From: Loktanella sp. M215
GTDB taxonomy: Bacteria; Pseudomonadota; Alphaproteobacteria; Rhodobacterales; Rhodobacteraceae
Reading direction: 5' to 3'
Assembly: GCF_021735925.1 (NCBI RefSeq)
Contig: NZ_WMEA01000001.1
Span: 933,001 to 997,000, forward strand
Length of the DNA: 64,000 nucleotides
Shown: positions 25,556-34,124 of the stretch, piece after piece
Layout: every line of letters begins with the position of its first letter
How positions within the stretch are numbered: position 1 is the first letter of the stretch
The notes under the pieces: model-generated
The model's database searches: none
Seen by the model: only the letters and a program-made list of their open reading frames with translations
Told to the model about the DNA's origin: nothing
Position numbers and translations under genes: made by a program

Positions 25556-27811
25556 TCATCCGACCTTGCAGGCCGCAATCACGGCCATGTTGAGGATGTC
25601 GTTCACCGTGCTGACGGTCGAACAGATCTGGATCGGCTTGTCGATGCCCGACAGGATCGGGCCGATCACCGTCGCCCCCGCCATTTCCTGCAGCAGCTTG
25701 ACGCTGATGCTGGCGGAGTGGCGGGCGGGGACGACCAGCACGTTGGCAGGCCCTGTCAGTCGGCTGAATGGATATTGCGCCTGTGCGGCGGGGTTCAGGG
25801 CGACGTCCACGGTCATCTCGCCCTCGTATTCGAAATCGACACCGCGCGCGTCAAGGACCGTGGGCGCGATATGCATCTTTTCGGCCCGTTCCGAGACGGG
25901 GTAGCCGAAGGTCGAGAACGACAGGAAGGCGACGCGCGGTTCCAGTCCCAGGTCACGCGCGACGGCGGCGCCGCGTTCGGCAATGTCGGCAAGGTCGTTC
26001 TGGTCGGGCCATTCGTGGACCAGCGTGTCGGCGATCAGCACGATGCGGCCCCGGTTCAGCACGGCGGTGACACCGACAGCGCCGTCGTGGGGGCCCGCGT
26101 CAAAGACGTGGTTGATCAGTTCCAGCACATGGGCAGACTTGCGCGTGGCACCGGTCACCATGCCATCCGCATGGCCGTGGGCCAGCATGAGCGCCGCAAA
26201 GACGTGCCGGTCGCGGGCGGCCAGACGGTGCACGTCCTGCCGGTCGTGGCCCTTGCGTTGCAGCCGGTCGTAAAGGAAGGCCTTGTAGGTTTCGAGGTGC
26301 GGCGTGTTGGCGGCGTTGACGATCTCCAGCTCCTCGATCGCGTCGGCCAGACCTTCGGCGGTCAGCATCGCGTGGACATCCTTGGTCCGGCCAACGATCA
26401 GCGCCTTGCCCAACCCCTGCCGCTGATAGGCGATGGCGGCGCGCAGCACGCGGGGATCGTCGCCTTCGGTGAAGATGACAGAGGCTTGTGCCGCCCGCGC
26501 CCGTGCGTTCAGGCCACGCAGGATGTTCGCGGTCGGATCCATGCGGGATTTCAGGGACGCCTCGTAGGCGTCCATGTCGATGATCGGACGCCGCGCGACG
26601 CCGGTCGCCATGCCGGCGCGTGCCACGGCCGGTGGGATGCGGTGGATCAGGCGGGGATCGAAGGGCGTCGGGATGATGTAGTCGCGACCGAAGGTCAGTT
26701 TCTTGCCGTAAGCGACGGCGACCTCTTCCGGCACGTCCTCGCGCGCCAGTTGGGCGAGGGCATGGGCGCAGGCGATCTTCATCTCGTCATTGATGGCGCG
26801 GGCGTGGATATCGAGGGCACCGCGGAAGAGATAGGGAAAGCCAAGGACGTTGTTGACCTGATTGGGATAATCAGAGCGTCCAGTGGCGACGATGGCATCC
26901 TGACGGACGGCGTGGGCCTCTTCCGGCGTAATCTCTGGATCCGGGTTCGCCATGGCGAAGATGACCGGATTGGGGGCCATGTCGGCCACCATCTGGGCGG
27001 TCACGGCGCCCTTTGCGCTGACGCCGAGGAACACGTCGGCCTCCTTCATCGCGTCAGCGAGGCTGCGGGCGGGCGTGTTGGCGGCGTGGGCCGATTTCCA
27101 CTGGTTCATGCCCTCGGTCCGGCCCTGATAGATGACGCCCTTGGTGTCGCACATGATGCAGTTGTCGTGTTTTGCACCCATCGCCTTGAGCAGTTCCAGA
27201 CAGGCGATGCCGGCCGCACCCGCCCCGTTCAGGACGATCCGCACATCCTCGATCTTCTTGCCGCTGATATGCAGCGCGTTCAGCAGCCCGGCGGCGCAGA
27301 TCACGGCGGTGCCATGCTGGTCGTCGTGAAAGACGGGGATATCCATCTCTTCCTTCAGGCGCTGTTCGATGATGAAACATTCGGGCGCCTTGATGTCTTC
27401 AAGGTTGATGCCGCCGAAGGTCGGGCCCATCAGACGCACGGCGTTGCAGAAGGCGTCGGGGTCTTCGGTGTCCAGTTCGATGTCGATGGAATTGACGTCG
27501 GCGAAGCGCTTGAACAGGACCGACTTGCCTTCCATCACCGGTTTTGACGCCAGCGCACCGAGGTTGCCCAAGCCGAGCACAGCCGTGCCGTTCGAGATGA
27601 CGGCGACGAGGTTACCCTTGTTCGTATAGTCATAGGCAGTTGCCGGGTCGGCGTGGATTTCCTGACAGGGGATTGCGACGCCGGGCGAATAGGCAAGGCT
27701 GAGGTCGCGCTGGGTCGTCATGGGGACGGTGGCCTGCACCTCCCACTTGCCGGGGGTTGGTGCGATATGGAACGTCAGCGCGTCCTCGCGGGTAATCTTT
27801 TGACGTGTCAT
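25556..27811 (-). CDS. maeB: NADP-dependent malic enzyme with phosphotransacetylase-like domain
   Basis: Converts malate to pyruvate and CO2 with NADP reduction. The 751-residue protein has the malic domain (SLAYSPGVAIPCQEI ~36, HDDQHGTAVICAAGLLNAL ~161), then the nucleotide-binding domain (NGAGAAGIACLELLKAMG ~194). A C-terminal phosphotransacetylase-like domain follows (~430-751), typical of the hybrid MaeB type. In this type the last domain is regulatory rather than catalytic. Normal length. Confidence 0.95.
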   Translation of the reverse strand: MTRQKITREDALTFHIAPTPGKWEVQATVPMTTQRDLSLAYSPGVAIPCQEIHADPATAYDYTNKGNLVAVISNGTAVLGLGNLGALASKPVMEGKSVLFKRFADVNSIDIELDTEDPDAFCNAVRLMGPTFGGINLEDIKAPECFIIEQRLKEEMDIPVFHDDQHGTAVICAAGLLNALHISGKKIEDVRIVLNGAGAAGIACLELLKAMGAKHDNCIMCDTKGVIYQGRTEGMNQWKSAHAANTPARSLADAMKEADVFLGVSAKGAVTAQMVADMAPNPVIFAMANPDPEITPEEAHAVRQDAIVATGRSDYPNQVNNVLGFPYLFRGALDIHARAINDEMKIACAHALAQLAREDVPEEVAVAYGKKLTFGRDYIIPTPFDPRLIHRIPPAVARAGMATGVARRPIIDMDAYEASLKSRMDPTANILRGLNARARAAQASVIFTEGDDPRVLRAAIAYQRQGLGKALIVGRTKDVHAMLTAEGLADAIEELEIVNAANTPHLETYKAFLYDRLQRKGHDRQDVHRLAARDRHVFAALMLAHGHADGMVTGATRKSAHVLELINHVFDAGPHDGAVGVTAVLNRGRIVLIADTLVHEWPDQNDLADIAERGAAVARDLGLEPRVAFLSFSTFGYPVSERAEKMHIAPTVLDARGVDFEYEGEMTVDVALNPAAQAQYPFSRLTGPANVLVVPARHSASISVKLLQEMAGATVIGPILSGIDKPIQICSTVSTVNDILNMAVIAACKVG

Positions 27812-27923
27812 CTTGCCCTCCCCGGCATTGAGCGATCAGGTGTAGCGCGGCGGCCTTTGCCGCTCAACGGCTTTCATCGTCCGCTTTGGAATGCTAGCAA
27901 ATTCCGAACGCCGGGGGATGATG

Positions 27924-30551
27924 ATGAACGAGACCGTGACGCCGATGATGGCGCAGTATTTGGACCTGAAGGCAGGTTATCCGGATGCGATCCTGTTCTA
28001 CCGGATGGGCGATTTCTACGAGATGTTTTTTGACGATGCGGTGGCGGCTGCCGCGGCCCTGGATATCGCGCTGACCAAGCGCGGCAAGCATCTGGGCGAG
28101 GATATCGCCATGTGCGGCGTGCCGGTGCACAGTGCCGAAGGTTACCTTTTGACACTGATCCGCAAGGGGTTCCGGGTTGCCGTCTGCGAACAGATGGAAG
28201 ACCCGGCCGAGACGAAGAAGCGCGGATCGAAGTCCGTCGTCAAACGCGATGTCGTGCGGCTGGTGACCCCCGGCACGCTGACAGAGGATACCTTGCTGGA
28301 TGCGCGGCGGCACAACTTCCTGGCGGCCATTGCACAGGTGCGCGATGCGACGGCGCTGGCCTGGGTCGACATCTCGACCGGGGCGCTGCGGGTCATGGCC
28401 TGTTCCGCGGTGGGACTGGGACCGGAACTGGCCCGCCTGTCGCCGCGCGAGGTGCTGGTCGCGGACGGGGCAGAGGCGGATTTCCGCGAGACCGTCACGG
28501 AAAACGGCGGCAGCCTGACGTCATTGGGCCGGTCCGCCTTTGACAGCACGCAGGGCGAAAAACGCCTGTGCGCGCTGTTCGGGGTCGGATCGCTGGATGC
28601 GTTCGGGGCCTTCAGCCGGGCCGAGGTCGCGGCGTTGGCGGGGCTGGTCGAATACCTCGACATCACGCAAAAGGGCCAGTTGCCGCTGTTGCGCCCGCCG
28701 GTGCAGGAAAACCGCGAGGCGATCATGCAGATCGACGCGGCGACACGGCGGTCGCTGGAACTGACGCACGCGATGGGCGGCGGGCGGGCGGGGTCGCTGC
28801 TGGATGCCATCGACCGGACGGTGACGGCAGCGGGCGCGCGCCTGCTGGAACGGCGCCTGTCGTCGCCGTCGCGCCGGCTGGACGTCATTACCGCCCGGCA
28901 AGAGGCGGTCGCGGCGCTGGTGGAGGACCCCACCTTGACCGCCGATCTGCGCGATCTGCTGCGCGGGGCGCACGATCTGGATCGCGCGCTGTCACGGCTG
29001 GCACTGGACCGCGGCGGCCCCCGCGACATGGCTGCGATCCGCAATACCATCGGGCAGGCATCACGTCTGCATCAGACACTAAACAAGCCGAACCTGCCCG
29101 ATACGCTGGCGCAGGTGCTGCGCGATCTGATCGGCCACGATGATCTGCTGGCGTTGCTGGACGCGGCCCTCGTCGCCGAGCCGCCCTTGCTGGCCCGCGA
29201 CGGCGGTTTCATTGCGGCGGGTTACAACGAAGCGCTGGATTCGGCACGCAGGTTGCGCGACGAAGGCCGCAGCGTGATCGCGCAGATGCAGGCGGATTTC
29301 ATCGCGCAGACCGGAATCAACGCGCTGAAGATCAAGCACAATAACGTGCTGGGCTACTTCATCGAGACGACGTCGACCCACGCGGACCGGATGCTGGCAC
29401 CGCCGCTGTCAGAGACGTTCATTCACCGCCAGACCACGGCCAATCAGGTGCGTTTCACGACCGTCGAGCTGAACGAGATCGAATCCCGCATCCTGAACGC
29501 GGGCGGCGAAGCGCTGGAGATCGAAAAGCGGCTTTACGCCACGCTGTCCGAATCCGTCCTTGCGGCGCACGCCGCCCTCGGGCAGCTGGCCCGCGCCCTG
29601 GCCGAGATCGACCTGTCCGCAGCCTTGGCCCATCTGGCGCGTCAGGACGGGTGGGTGCGACCCGTCATCGACGACAGCCGGGCGTTTCACGTGACCGGCG
29701 GCCGGCATCCGGTGGTAGAGGAGGCGCTGCGCAAGTCCGGCACGCCTTTCGTCGCCAACGATTGCGACCTGACAGAGACGCCGATCTGGCTGCTGACCGG
29801 GCCAAACATGGCGGGCAAGTCGACCTACCTGAGGCAGAACGCGCTGATCGCCGTGCTGGCGCAGATGGGCGCCTTCGTGCCCGTCACTGCGGCGCGGATC
29901 GGCATCGTCAGCCAGATCTTCAGCCGGGTCGGCGCCAGCGACGATCTGGCGCGAGGGCGGTCGACCTTCATGGTCGAGATGGTCGAGACGGCCGCGATCC
30001 TGAACCAGGCCGACGATCGCGCCTTGGTCATCCTTGACGAGATCGGCCGCGGCACGGCCACCTACGACGGTCTGTCGATTGCCTGGGCTACGCTGGAGCA
30101 TTTGCACGACGTCAACCGCTGCCGCGCGCTCTTCGCCACGCATTACCACGAGATGAGCAGCCTGTCGGCCAAGCTGGCCGGCGTGGACAATGCGACGGTC
30201 AGCGTGAAGGAATGGGACGGCGACGTGATCTTTCTGCACGAGGTCAGGAAGGGCACCGCAGATCGCAGCTATGGCGTGCAGGTGGCGCGTCTGGCCGGTC
30301 TGCCCGCCGCCGTCGTCGCCCGCGCCAAGGTCGTGCTGGAGGCCTTGGAAAAGGGCGAACGCGAAGGCGGTGCCGCGCGGCGCGCGGTCATCGACGATCT
30401 GCCCCTGTTCGCCGCGATCCCCACACCGCCGCCGGCCACCGCGAAAAGTTCAGTCGTCGAAGACCGCCTGCGCGGCGTCCTGCCAGACGATCTGACGCCA
30501 AAGGATGCGCTGGCCTTGATTTATGAGCTGCGCAACTTGCTGAAAGAGTGA
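27924..30551 (+). CDS. mutS: DNA mismatch repair protein MutS
   Basis: Recognises base mismatches. 875 residues. The mismatch-binding FYRMGDFYEMFFDDA lies at ~23-37, the Walker A TGPNMAGKST near 626 and EIGRGTATYDGLSIAWA (~702). Three ATGs in a row stand at 27918-27926; the third is chosen because it lies best spaced from GGGGGA, the others being too close. It is the last core gene before the genomic island, whose left attachment repeat starts 87 bp after its stop. Confidence 0.96.
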   Translation: MNETVTPMMAQYLDLKAGYPDAILFYRMGDFYEMFFDDAVAAAAALDIALTKRGKHLGEDIAMCGVPVHSAEGYLLTLIRKGFRVAVCEQMEDPAETKKRGSKSVVKRDVVRLVTPGTLTEDTLLDARRHNFLAAIAQVRDATALAWVDISTGALRVMACSAVGLGPELARLSPREVLVADGAEADFRETVTENGGSLTSLGRSAFDSTQGEKRLCALFGVGSLDAFGAFSRAEVAALAGLVEYLDITQKGQLPLLRPPVQENREAIMQIDAATRRSLELTHAMGGGRAGSLLDAIDRTVTAAGARLLERRLSSPSRRLDVITARQEAVAALVEDPTLTADLRDLLRGAHDLDRALSRLALDRGGPRDMAAIRNTIGQASRLHQTLNKPNLPDTLAQVLRDLIGHDDLLALLDAALVAEPPLLARDGGFIAAGYNEALDSARRLRDEGRSVIAQMQADFIAQTGINALKIKHNNVLGYFIETTSTHADRMLAPPLSETFIHRQTTANQVRFTTVELNEIESRILNAGGEALEIEKRLYATLSESVLAAHAALGQLARALAEIDLSAALAHLARQDGWVRPVIDDSRAFHVTGGRHPVVEEALRKSGTPFVANDCDLTETPIWLLTGPNMAGKSTYLRQNALIAVLAQMGAFVPVTAARIGIVSQIFSRVGASDDLARGRSTFMVEMVETAAILNQADDRALVILDEIGRGTATYDGLSIAWATLEHLHDVNRCRALFATHYHEMSSLSAKLAGVDNATVSVKEWDGDVIFLHEVRKGTADRSYGVQVARLAGLPAAVVARAKVVLEALEKGEREGGAARRAVIDDLPLFAAIPTPPPATAKSSVVEDRLRGVLPDDLTPKDALALIYELRNLLKE

Positions 30552-30637
30552 TTGCGACAGATACGCCGCGGGCAATGCGACCTGCCGGTGGCAGGAGAAA
30601 GCGCCTTGGACCGCGTCATTCAGTCAGGATGAATTTG

Positions 30638-30656
30638 TGGTGCGCACGAGGGAATC
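30638..30656. repeat. Candidate attachment-site repeat at the mutS-side island end
   Basis: TGGTGCGCACGAGGGAATC matches the 3' end of tRNA-Thr at 41148-41167, apart from one missing base and one mismatch, in the same orientation. Base composition turns AT-rich directly after it. This is what a tRNA-targeting integrase leaves at the far end of an integrated element. Confidence 0.65.
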
Positions 30657-30795
30657 ACATAAGACGTTCAATTCATTGATTAAATTATTATAAATAATCT
30701 AATTATAAATTGTTACCCCCAATGATACCGCCAATTTAACGCGGAGGGCTGTGAAGCTTGGGTTGAAGTCTAATTTTTATACTACTTACAGGCAC

Positions 30796-31165
30796 TTAGG
30801 AAGTTTTCCGCGTGACTGAAGCGACTGCTTGCACTTGCTGATCCGTTTGGGTTGCGTTTAAGTGCACCACGCGGGCGGTCGACCGCTATGGGCGGCGTTG
30901 GGTCCCTGCTGGTTGTAGAATGTGATCCAGCTTCGGACTTGGGCCCGTGTTTGGGACTCGGTTTGCCAGCTTGCAGATAGAAGAAGTCATATATCAGGGG
31001 CCGCCCGAGAAGCTCGATGAAGATGTTGTCCAGATAGCGATGGTTTTATCACTCACCACAATGGCACATTTCGATGCCCTCAGGAGCGGCATCAACGTCA
31101 TCATTAAAGCTCCTGACAGGACTGATGTGAACGGCAGGTCAGAACCATAGCGGACCTTTGTCACT
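30796..31165 (-). pseudogene. IS3-family transposase remnant (C-terminal part, frameshifted)
   Basis: Reading the minus strand and allowing frameshifts gives PFTSVLSGALM, then YLDNIFIELLGRPL, then SWITFYNQQGPNAAHSGRPPA, then VVHLNATQTDQQVQAVASVTR and a stop at 30796. These are the C-terminal blocks of an IS3-type integrase-core transposase (DNIFIERLWRSLKYE and ITFYNQQRPHAAHGGRPPA in intact relatives). At least three frame changes are needed, so it is dead. It lies at the mutS-side end of the island. Confidence 0.75.
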
Positions 31166-31385
31166 GCGGCCAATGATCTTACGATCACTTTCGATGGCCT
31201 GGGGACGAGATAACTTGGTCATTCGCCAAGCCTGCACCTCAAATGGTCTCAAACATCCTACGTACGTTTTTATGCTTCCGCATCGCCACTAGACACAGGT
31301 CTTAATCCACCCTTTGCAACGTAAAAATACAACCATTCTCACCCATGACCAAAGCCTGATCTACCGGTGCTTTGATTATACAATC
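31166..31385. other. AT-rich island stretch with no recognised gene
   Basis: No frame with protein-like composition, ribosome binding site or RNA gene was found here. It separates the IS3 remnant from the terminator of the small exported protein gene. Confidence 0.5.
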
Positions 31386-31432
31386 AAGGGCTGACCAATA
31401 GGCCAGCCCTTTACGTCGACTCAAGTCGACGT
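31386..31432 (-). terminator. Terminator hairpin plus adjacent 9-bp palindrome after the small exported protein gene
   Basis: AAGGGCTG (31386-31393) pairs with CAGCCCTT (31404-31411). Between this and the stop codon is a second inverted repeat, ACGTCGACT/AGTCGACGT (31413-31421 and 31424-31432, 2-nt centre). Reading the minus strand, the palindrome comes first, then the GC-rich hairpin. The T run afterwards is weak. Confidence 0.6.
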
Positions 31433-31438
31433 GTTTAC

Positions 31439-31744
31439 TTACTGTGTGTCGGATGCGGCATTGCCGCCTGCACCTGCGACGGCGGCAACGACAGCGGCTG
31501 CACCGATCAGACCAGCAGCTCCGCCGGCACCCAGACCACCAAAGAGGGGAACGAAGCCGGTGACGTCATCTTCGTTGCATGTCGCCATAATTGTGTTTTC
31601 TTCGGTCAGGGTAGCACTTGCTACACCGGCATCACCACAAACACCGGACTGTTCCGCAGCCAGCAGGTACGGATCTTCTGCTTCGTCAGCTGCATGACCG
31701 ACAACAGGTGCCAGCGCAAATGTCGCCGCGAGTATCGATTTCAA
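31439..31744 (-). CDS. Small exported glycine/alanine-rich protein (unknown), start lost at an IS junction
   Basis: A 101-residue product beginning KSILAATFALAPVVGHA, a clear signal peptide cleaved about residue 18. A short domain with a cysteine pair (CGDAG..ATCNEDD) follows, then a hydrophobic Gly/Ala-rich segment (FVPLFGGLGAGGAAGLIGAAAVVAAVAGAGG) that could span a membrane. The only start is TTG 31744, with an in-frame stop directly before it, five bases after a truncated transposase. Its natural ATG and promoter were probably replaced. Similar small proteins occur near Roseobacter polysaccharide genes, from memory. Confidence 0.6.
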   Translation of the reverse strand: MKSILAATFALAPVVGHAADEAEDPYLLAAEQSGVCGDAGVASATLTEENTIMATCNEDDVTGFVPLFGGLGAGGAAGLIGAAAVVAAVAGAGGNAASDTQ

Positions 31745-31749
31745 TCACG

Positions 31750-32142
31750 TCATGATGGGCCTTTGGACGTGTCACGTCGGACGACATCCAGAGCGCGGCG
31801 GCGCAGCACCGCGATGTTGCCCGGACCGTTGTCCTTTCGGTTGCGTGCAGCGTCTTCACGGAACGAGACGTCAAGCTGCCAATGCAAATCGTTTTCGATG
31901 GCCCATTGGTCGCGCACCGTGGTCAGCAAGACCTCGGGTGTCGGCATCCAGGACAGGGCGAAATAGCGCGTCTGGGAGGTCACTTTGCCTCCGGTATCGC
32001 GGGTTGCATCAATCTTGGCGAACCCTTTAAGACCCGGAAATTCATGATATTCGCTCAGTGCTTTAGCCGATACGACGTAAGCGACAAGGCAGCCATGTGG
32101 GTTAATGGGCTGCCTGTTTGGGGTTAGGTTTGCTTCGTTCAC
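31750..32142 (-). pseudogene. ISAs1-family transposase remnant
   Basis: The frame contains EYHEFPGLKGFAKIDATRDTGGKVTSQTRYFALSW, DQWAIENDLHWQLDVSFREDAARNRKDNGPGNIAVLRRRALDVVRRD, characteristic of the C-terminal half of ISAs1 (H-repeat) transposases. It breaks off at TSKGPS, where intact proteins continue for about 25 residues, and the first ~25 codons do not match. Both ends are therefore truncated; the likely homologous part is about 31760-32090. Confidence 0.8.
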
Positions 32143-32510
32143 GTAAGCGCCGGGGTTCTATTTCTACGACCAGTTCTACGCCTATGTCTGCGCATGGTAT
32201 CTCCGTTTTCAATCCAATAGAGGCTATCGCTCCCATCTTACCGATGGCGGACTTGGCCTACACAGATGATCAGAGGTTTTGTTATGCAGCAATGTTGATC
32301 TCAGAAGGGCTTTAAGCTGTTTGGTCCCCTTCGTGTTCAAACATCGCAGGTAAGGACTGCAAAAACGAAGTTGAGGCGCAGGGTGCCGAAATCCAAAACT
32401 TCGCAGGGAGTGAACTTCGTGTAGAGTAGCGTTCTATAGCCGTATTAGTCTGCATGGGCGACCTCATCACCGCTCCAAAAACCCTCGAAAATCTGATAAA
32501 AACACAACAT
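32143..32510. other. Island stretch with no recognised gene
   Basis: Short open frames occur on both strands (for example plus-strand 32118-32315), but none has a convincing ribosome binding site or a recognisable family. Probably more insertion-sequence or deletion debris downstream of the glycan operon. Confidence 0.45.
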
Positions 32511-34124
32511 CTAATCTGCGATGTAGCATAAGTCCTCGGGAATGTTTCGCCGCACATACAAGGTCCACAAACTTGATCTTCGGCAGACCCTGAACTCCTC
32601 CCCCATCTTCGTGATCAATTCGCGGTTCACCATTTTCTGTCTCGGCCAGTCGATCGATATCATGACCGTATCCACATCGTCTGGGAGCGGACTCGGATCG
32701 GTAAAATATACAAGATTGGTAGTAGGCCACACAGGAAAGGACGCAACGGGGCGCGATCCCGTCGGCATCGTGAAATCGAACTGACGGCCGTTCGAGATGA
32801 TGCCATGGGTCTTCATCGCGGGAATGCCCTGCAAGAGCGCGATCCCGTCGGAAAACATCGTGTATTTGTCTTTTTCGGTCCCATTCTCGGGGACGTCCTG
32901 CCGCGTTTCATCGGCGCGGTCGGCCAAGACGCCCGTGTCGGCCCCAGGTTTCAGATCTTCGAGAGAAAGCACGACGTAATCTTTCGCGGGACCGCTTGCG
33001 ACAAGGGATGCATCCCGGTTGATCACCGACAGTCCCAGGGCCGATGCCGCGCAAACGAAAGCCGGCAGGATGATGAAATAGGCCATGGTGGCAGGCAGGA
33101 TCCTGACCAGAAAGTCTTGACGCGGGCGGCGATCTTTCCCGCCATCTGTTTCGACGTCGCGGCATTTCAGCCCTATAACGGTCAGGATCGGCAACAAAAT
33201 CAGGTCGGCCGAACTGTTCATCGTCAAGATGGCGGCGCCGTATCCGCACATCAGGACGAGAACCGCCAAAATCATTCTCATGCCGCTCTTGTTGTATCTC
33301 AGCATCAGCCACCCGATGAAGATGATGGCCCAAGCCTGTCTGATCATGATCCCGGCGATTCTGACGAGAAAATACGCCAGACTGGTGCTTTCCGCAGCCA
33401 TCGACCCCAAGAGGTAATTCAGCGATCCGAAAAAACGGACCATGCCGGGGTCCATGACCAGCATCCCTGCACAGGCCCCCAGCACCACGAACGCCGCCGA
33501 CAGCCTGCGCGCCTGAATGAGGCAGGCCAGAACGACGCAGGGTCCGAACACGGCGAATGTCGGCTTCAGGAGGGCTAGGGCATAAACGACGATGCCTGCG
33601 AGCAAGGCCGTGGCCATCTCGACCTTTCTGGATCGGGCCTTTTGTAAGCAAAACACCGTGATCGCCATCATCAGGACAATGGCTGCATGATTATATGCGA
33701 ACGAGTGCGCAATCTGGGGTCGATTTATGAAACCTAATTCGATCGGCAACAAGGACAGAAGCAGTGCGGATGAAATTGCCGTCAGCAGGGCCAGTCCCGC
33801 TGACGGCAAGCGCTGCCAGCCGAGTGCCCAGAGCGTGGCGACACATGCGACGCCCATCATGGCGAAGGCATAGTTTATGGCGTAGTAGGTTGCCCCGAAA
33901 AGCTGGAACGCCCAGGTCACGAATTGCGCGGTGACACCCCCGTAGAAATGCGGGTAATCAATGACGGGACGCAGACCATGCACCCCGCGCCACCCCAAAT
34001 TTGCAAGAAAGACGGTATCGTCCATATGCTTGGTGTCGACGAGAACCGGTTGTAGGAGCAGCATCACGAGAAAGGACGCGGCAAGGATCAGGTGAATGAG
34101 GACAGGCAGTCTTTGGCGCGTCAT
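32511..34124 (-). CDS. Polytopic membrane protein, probable GT-C-type glycosyltransferase
   Basis: 537 residues with about 11 membrane segments in the first ~400, then a soluble C-terminal domain. The loop after the first segment reads VLVDTKHMDDTVFLANLGWRG, with acidic residues D30 and D35-D36 where GT-C enzymes carry their catalytic acids, followed by FYGGVTAQFV. GT-C enzymes use polyprenyl-phosphate sugars on the outer face of the membrane. It is the last gene of the operon, overlapping the acetyltransferase by 4 nt, the position held by the specific transferase in gtrAB cassettes. No close family was recognised. Confidence 0.65.
   Translation of the reverse strand: MTRQRLPVLIHLILAASFLVMLLLQPVLVDTKHMDDTVFLANLGWRGVHGLRPVIDYPHFYGGVTAQFVTWAFQLFGATYYAINYAFAMMGVACVATLWALGWQRLPSAGLALLTAISSALLLSLLPIELGFINRPQIAHSFAYNHAAIVLMMAITVFCLQKARSRKVEMATALLAGIVVYALALLKPTFAVFGPCVVLACLIQARRLSAAFVVLGACAGMLVMDPGMVRFFGSLNYLLGSMAAESTSLAYFLVRIAGIMIRQAWAIIFIGWLMLRYNKSGMRMILAVLVLMCGYGAAILTMNSSADLILLPILTVIGLKCRDVETDGGKDRRPRQDFLVRILPATMAYFIILPAFVCAASALGLSVINRDASLVASGPAKDYVVLSLEDLKPGADTGVLADRADETRQDVPENGTEKDKYTMFSDGIALLQGIPAMKTHGIISNGRQFDFTMPTGSRPVASFPVWPTTNLVYFTDPSPLPDDVDTVMISIDWPRQKMVNRELITKMGEEFRVCRRSSLWTLYVRRNIPEDLCYIAD

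Noticed and set aside
24626-27547. 973-codon plus-strand frame opposite ribokinase and malic enzyme
   Set aside because: It spans two well-supported minus-strand genes and reads as a His/Arg/Gly-rich shadow without domains.
30947-31150. 67-codon plus-strand frame near the mutS-side island end
   Set aside because: It is antisense to the IS3 transposase remnant, whose conserved motifs explain the sequence better.
30796-31438. CRISPR array or phage genes in the AT-rich left part of the island
   Set aside because: No regularly spaced direct repeats and no phage structural gene signatures were found; the readable material is transposase debris.
32118-32315. 65-codon plus-strand frame in the island as a gene
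   Set aside because: No ribosome binding site, no recognised family, and its first part overlaps the ISAs1 remnant on the other strand.
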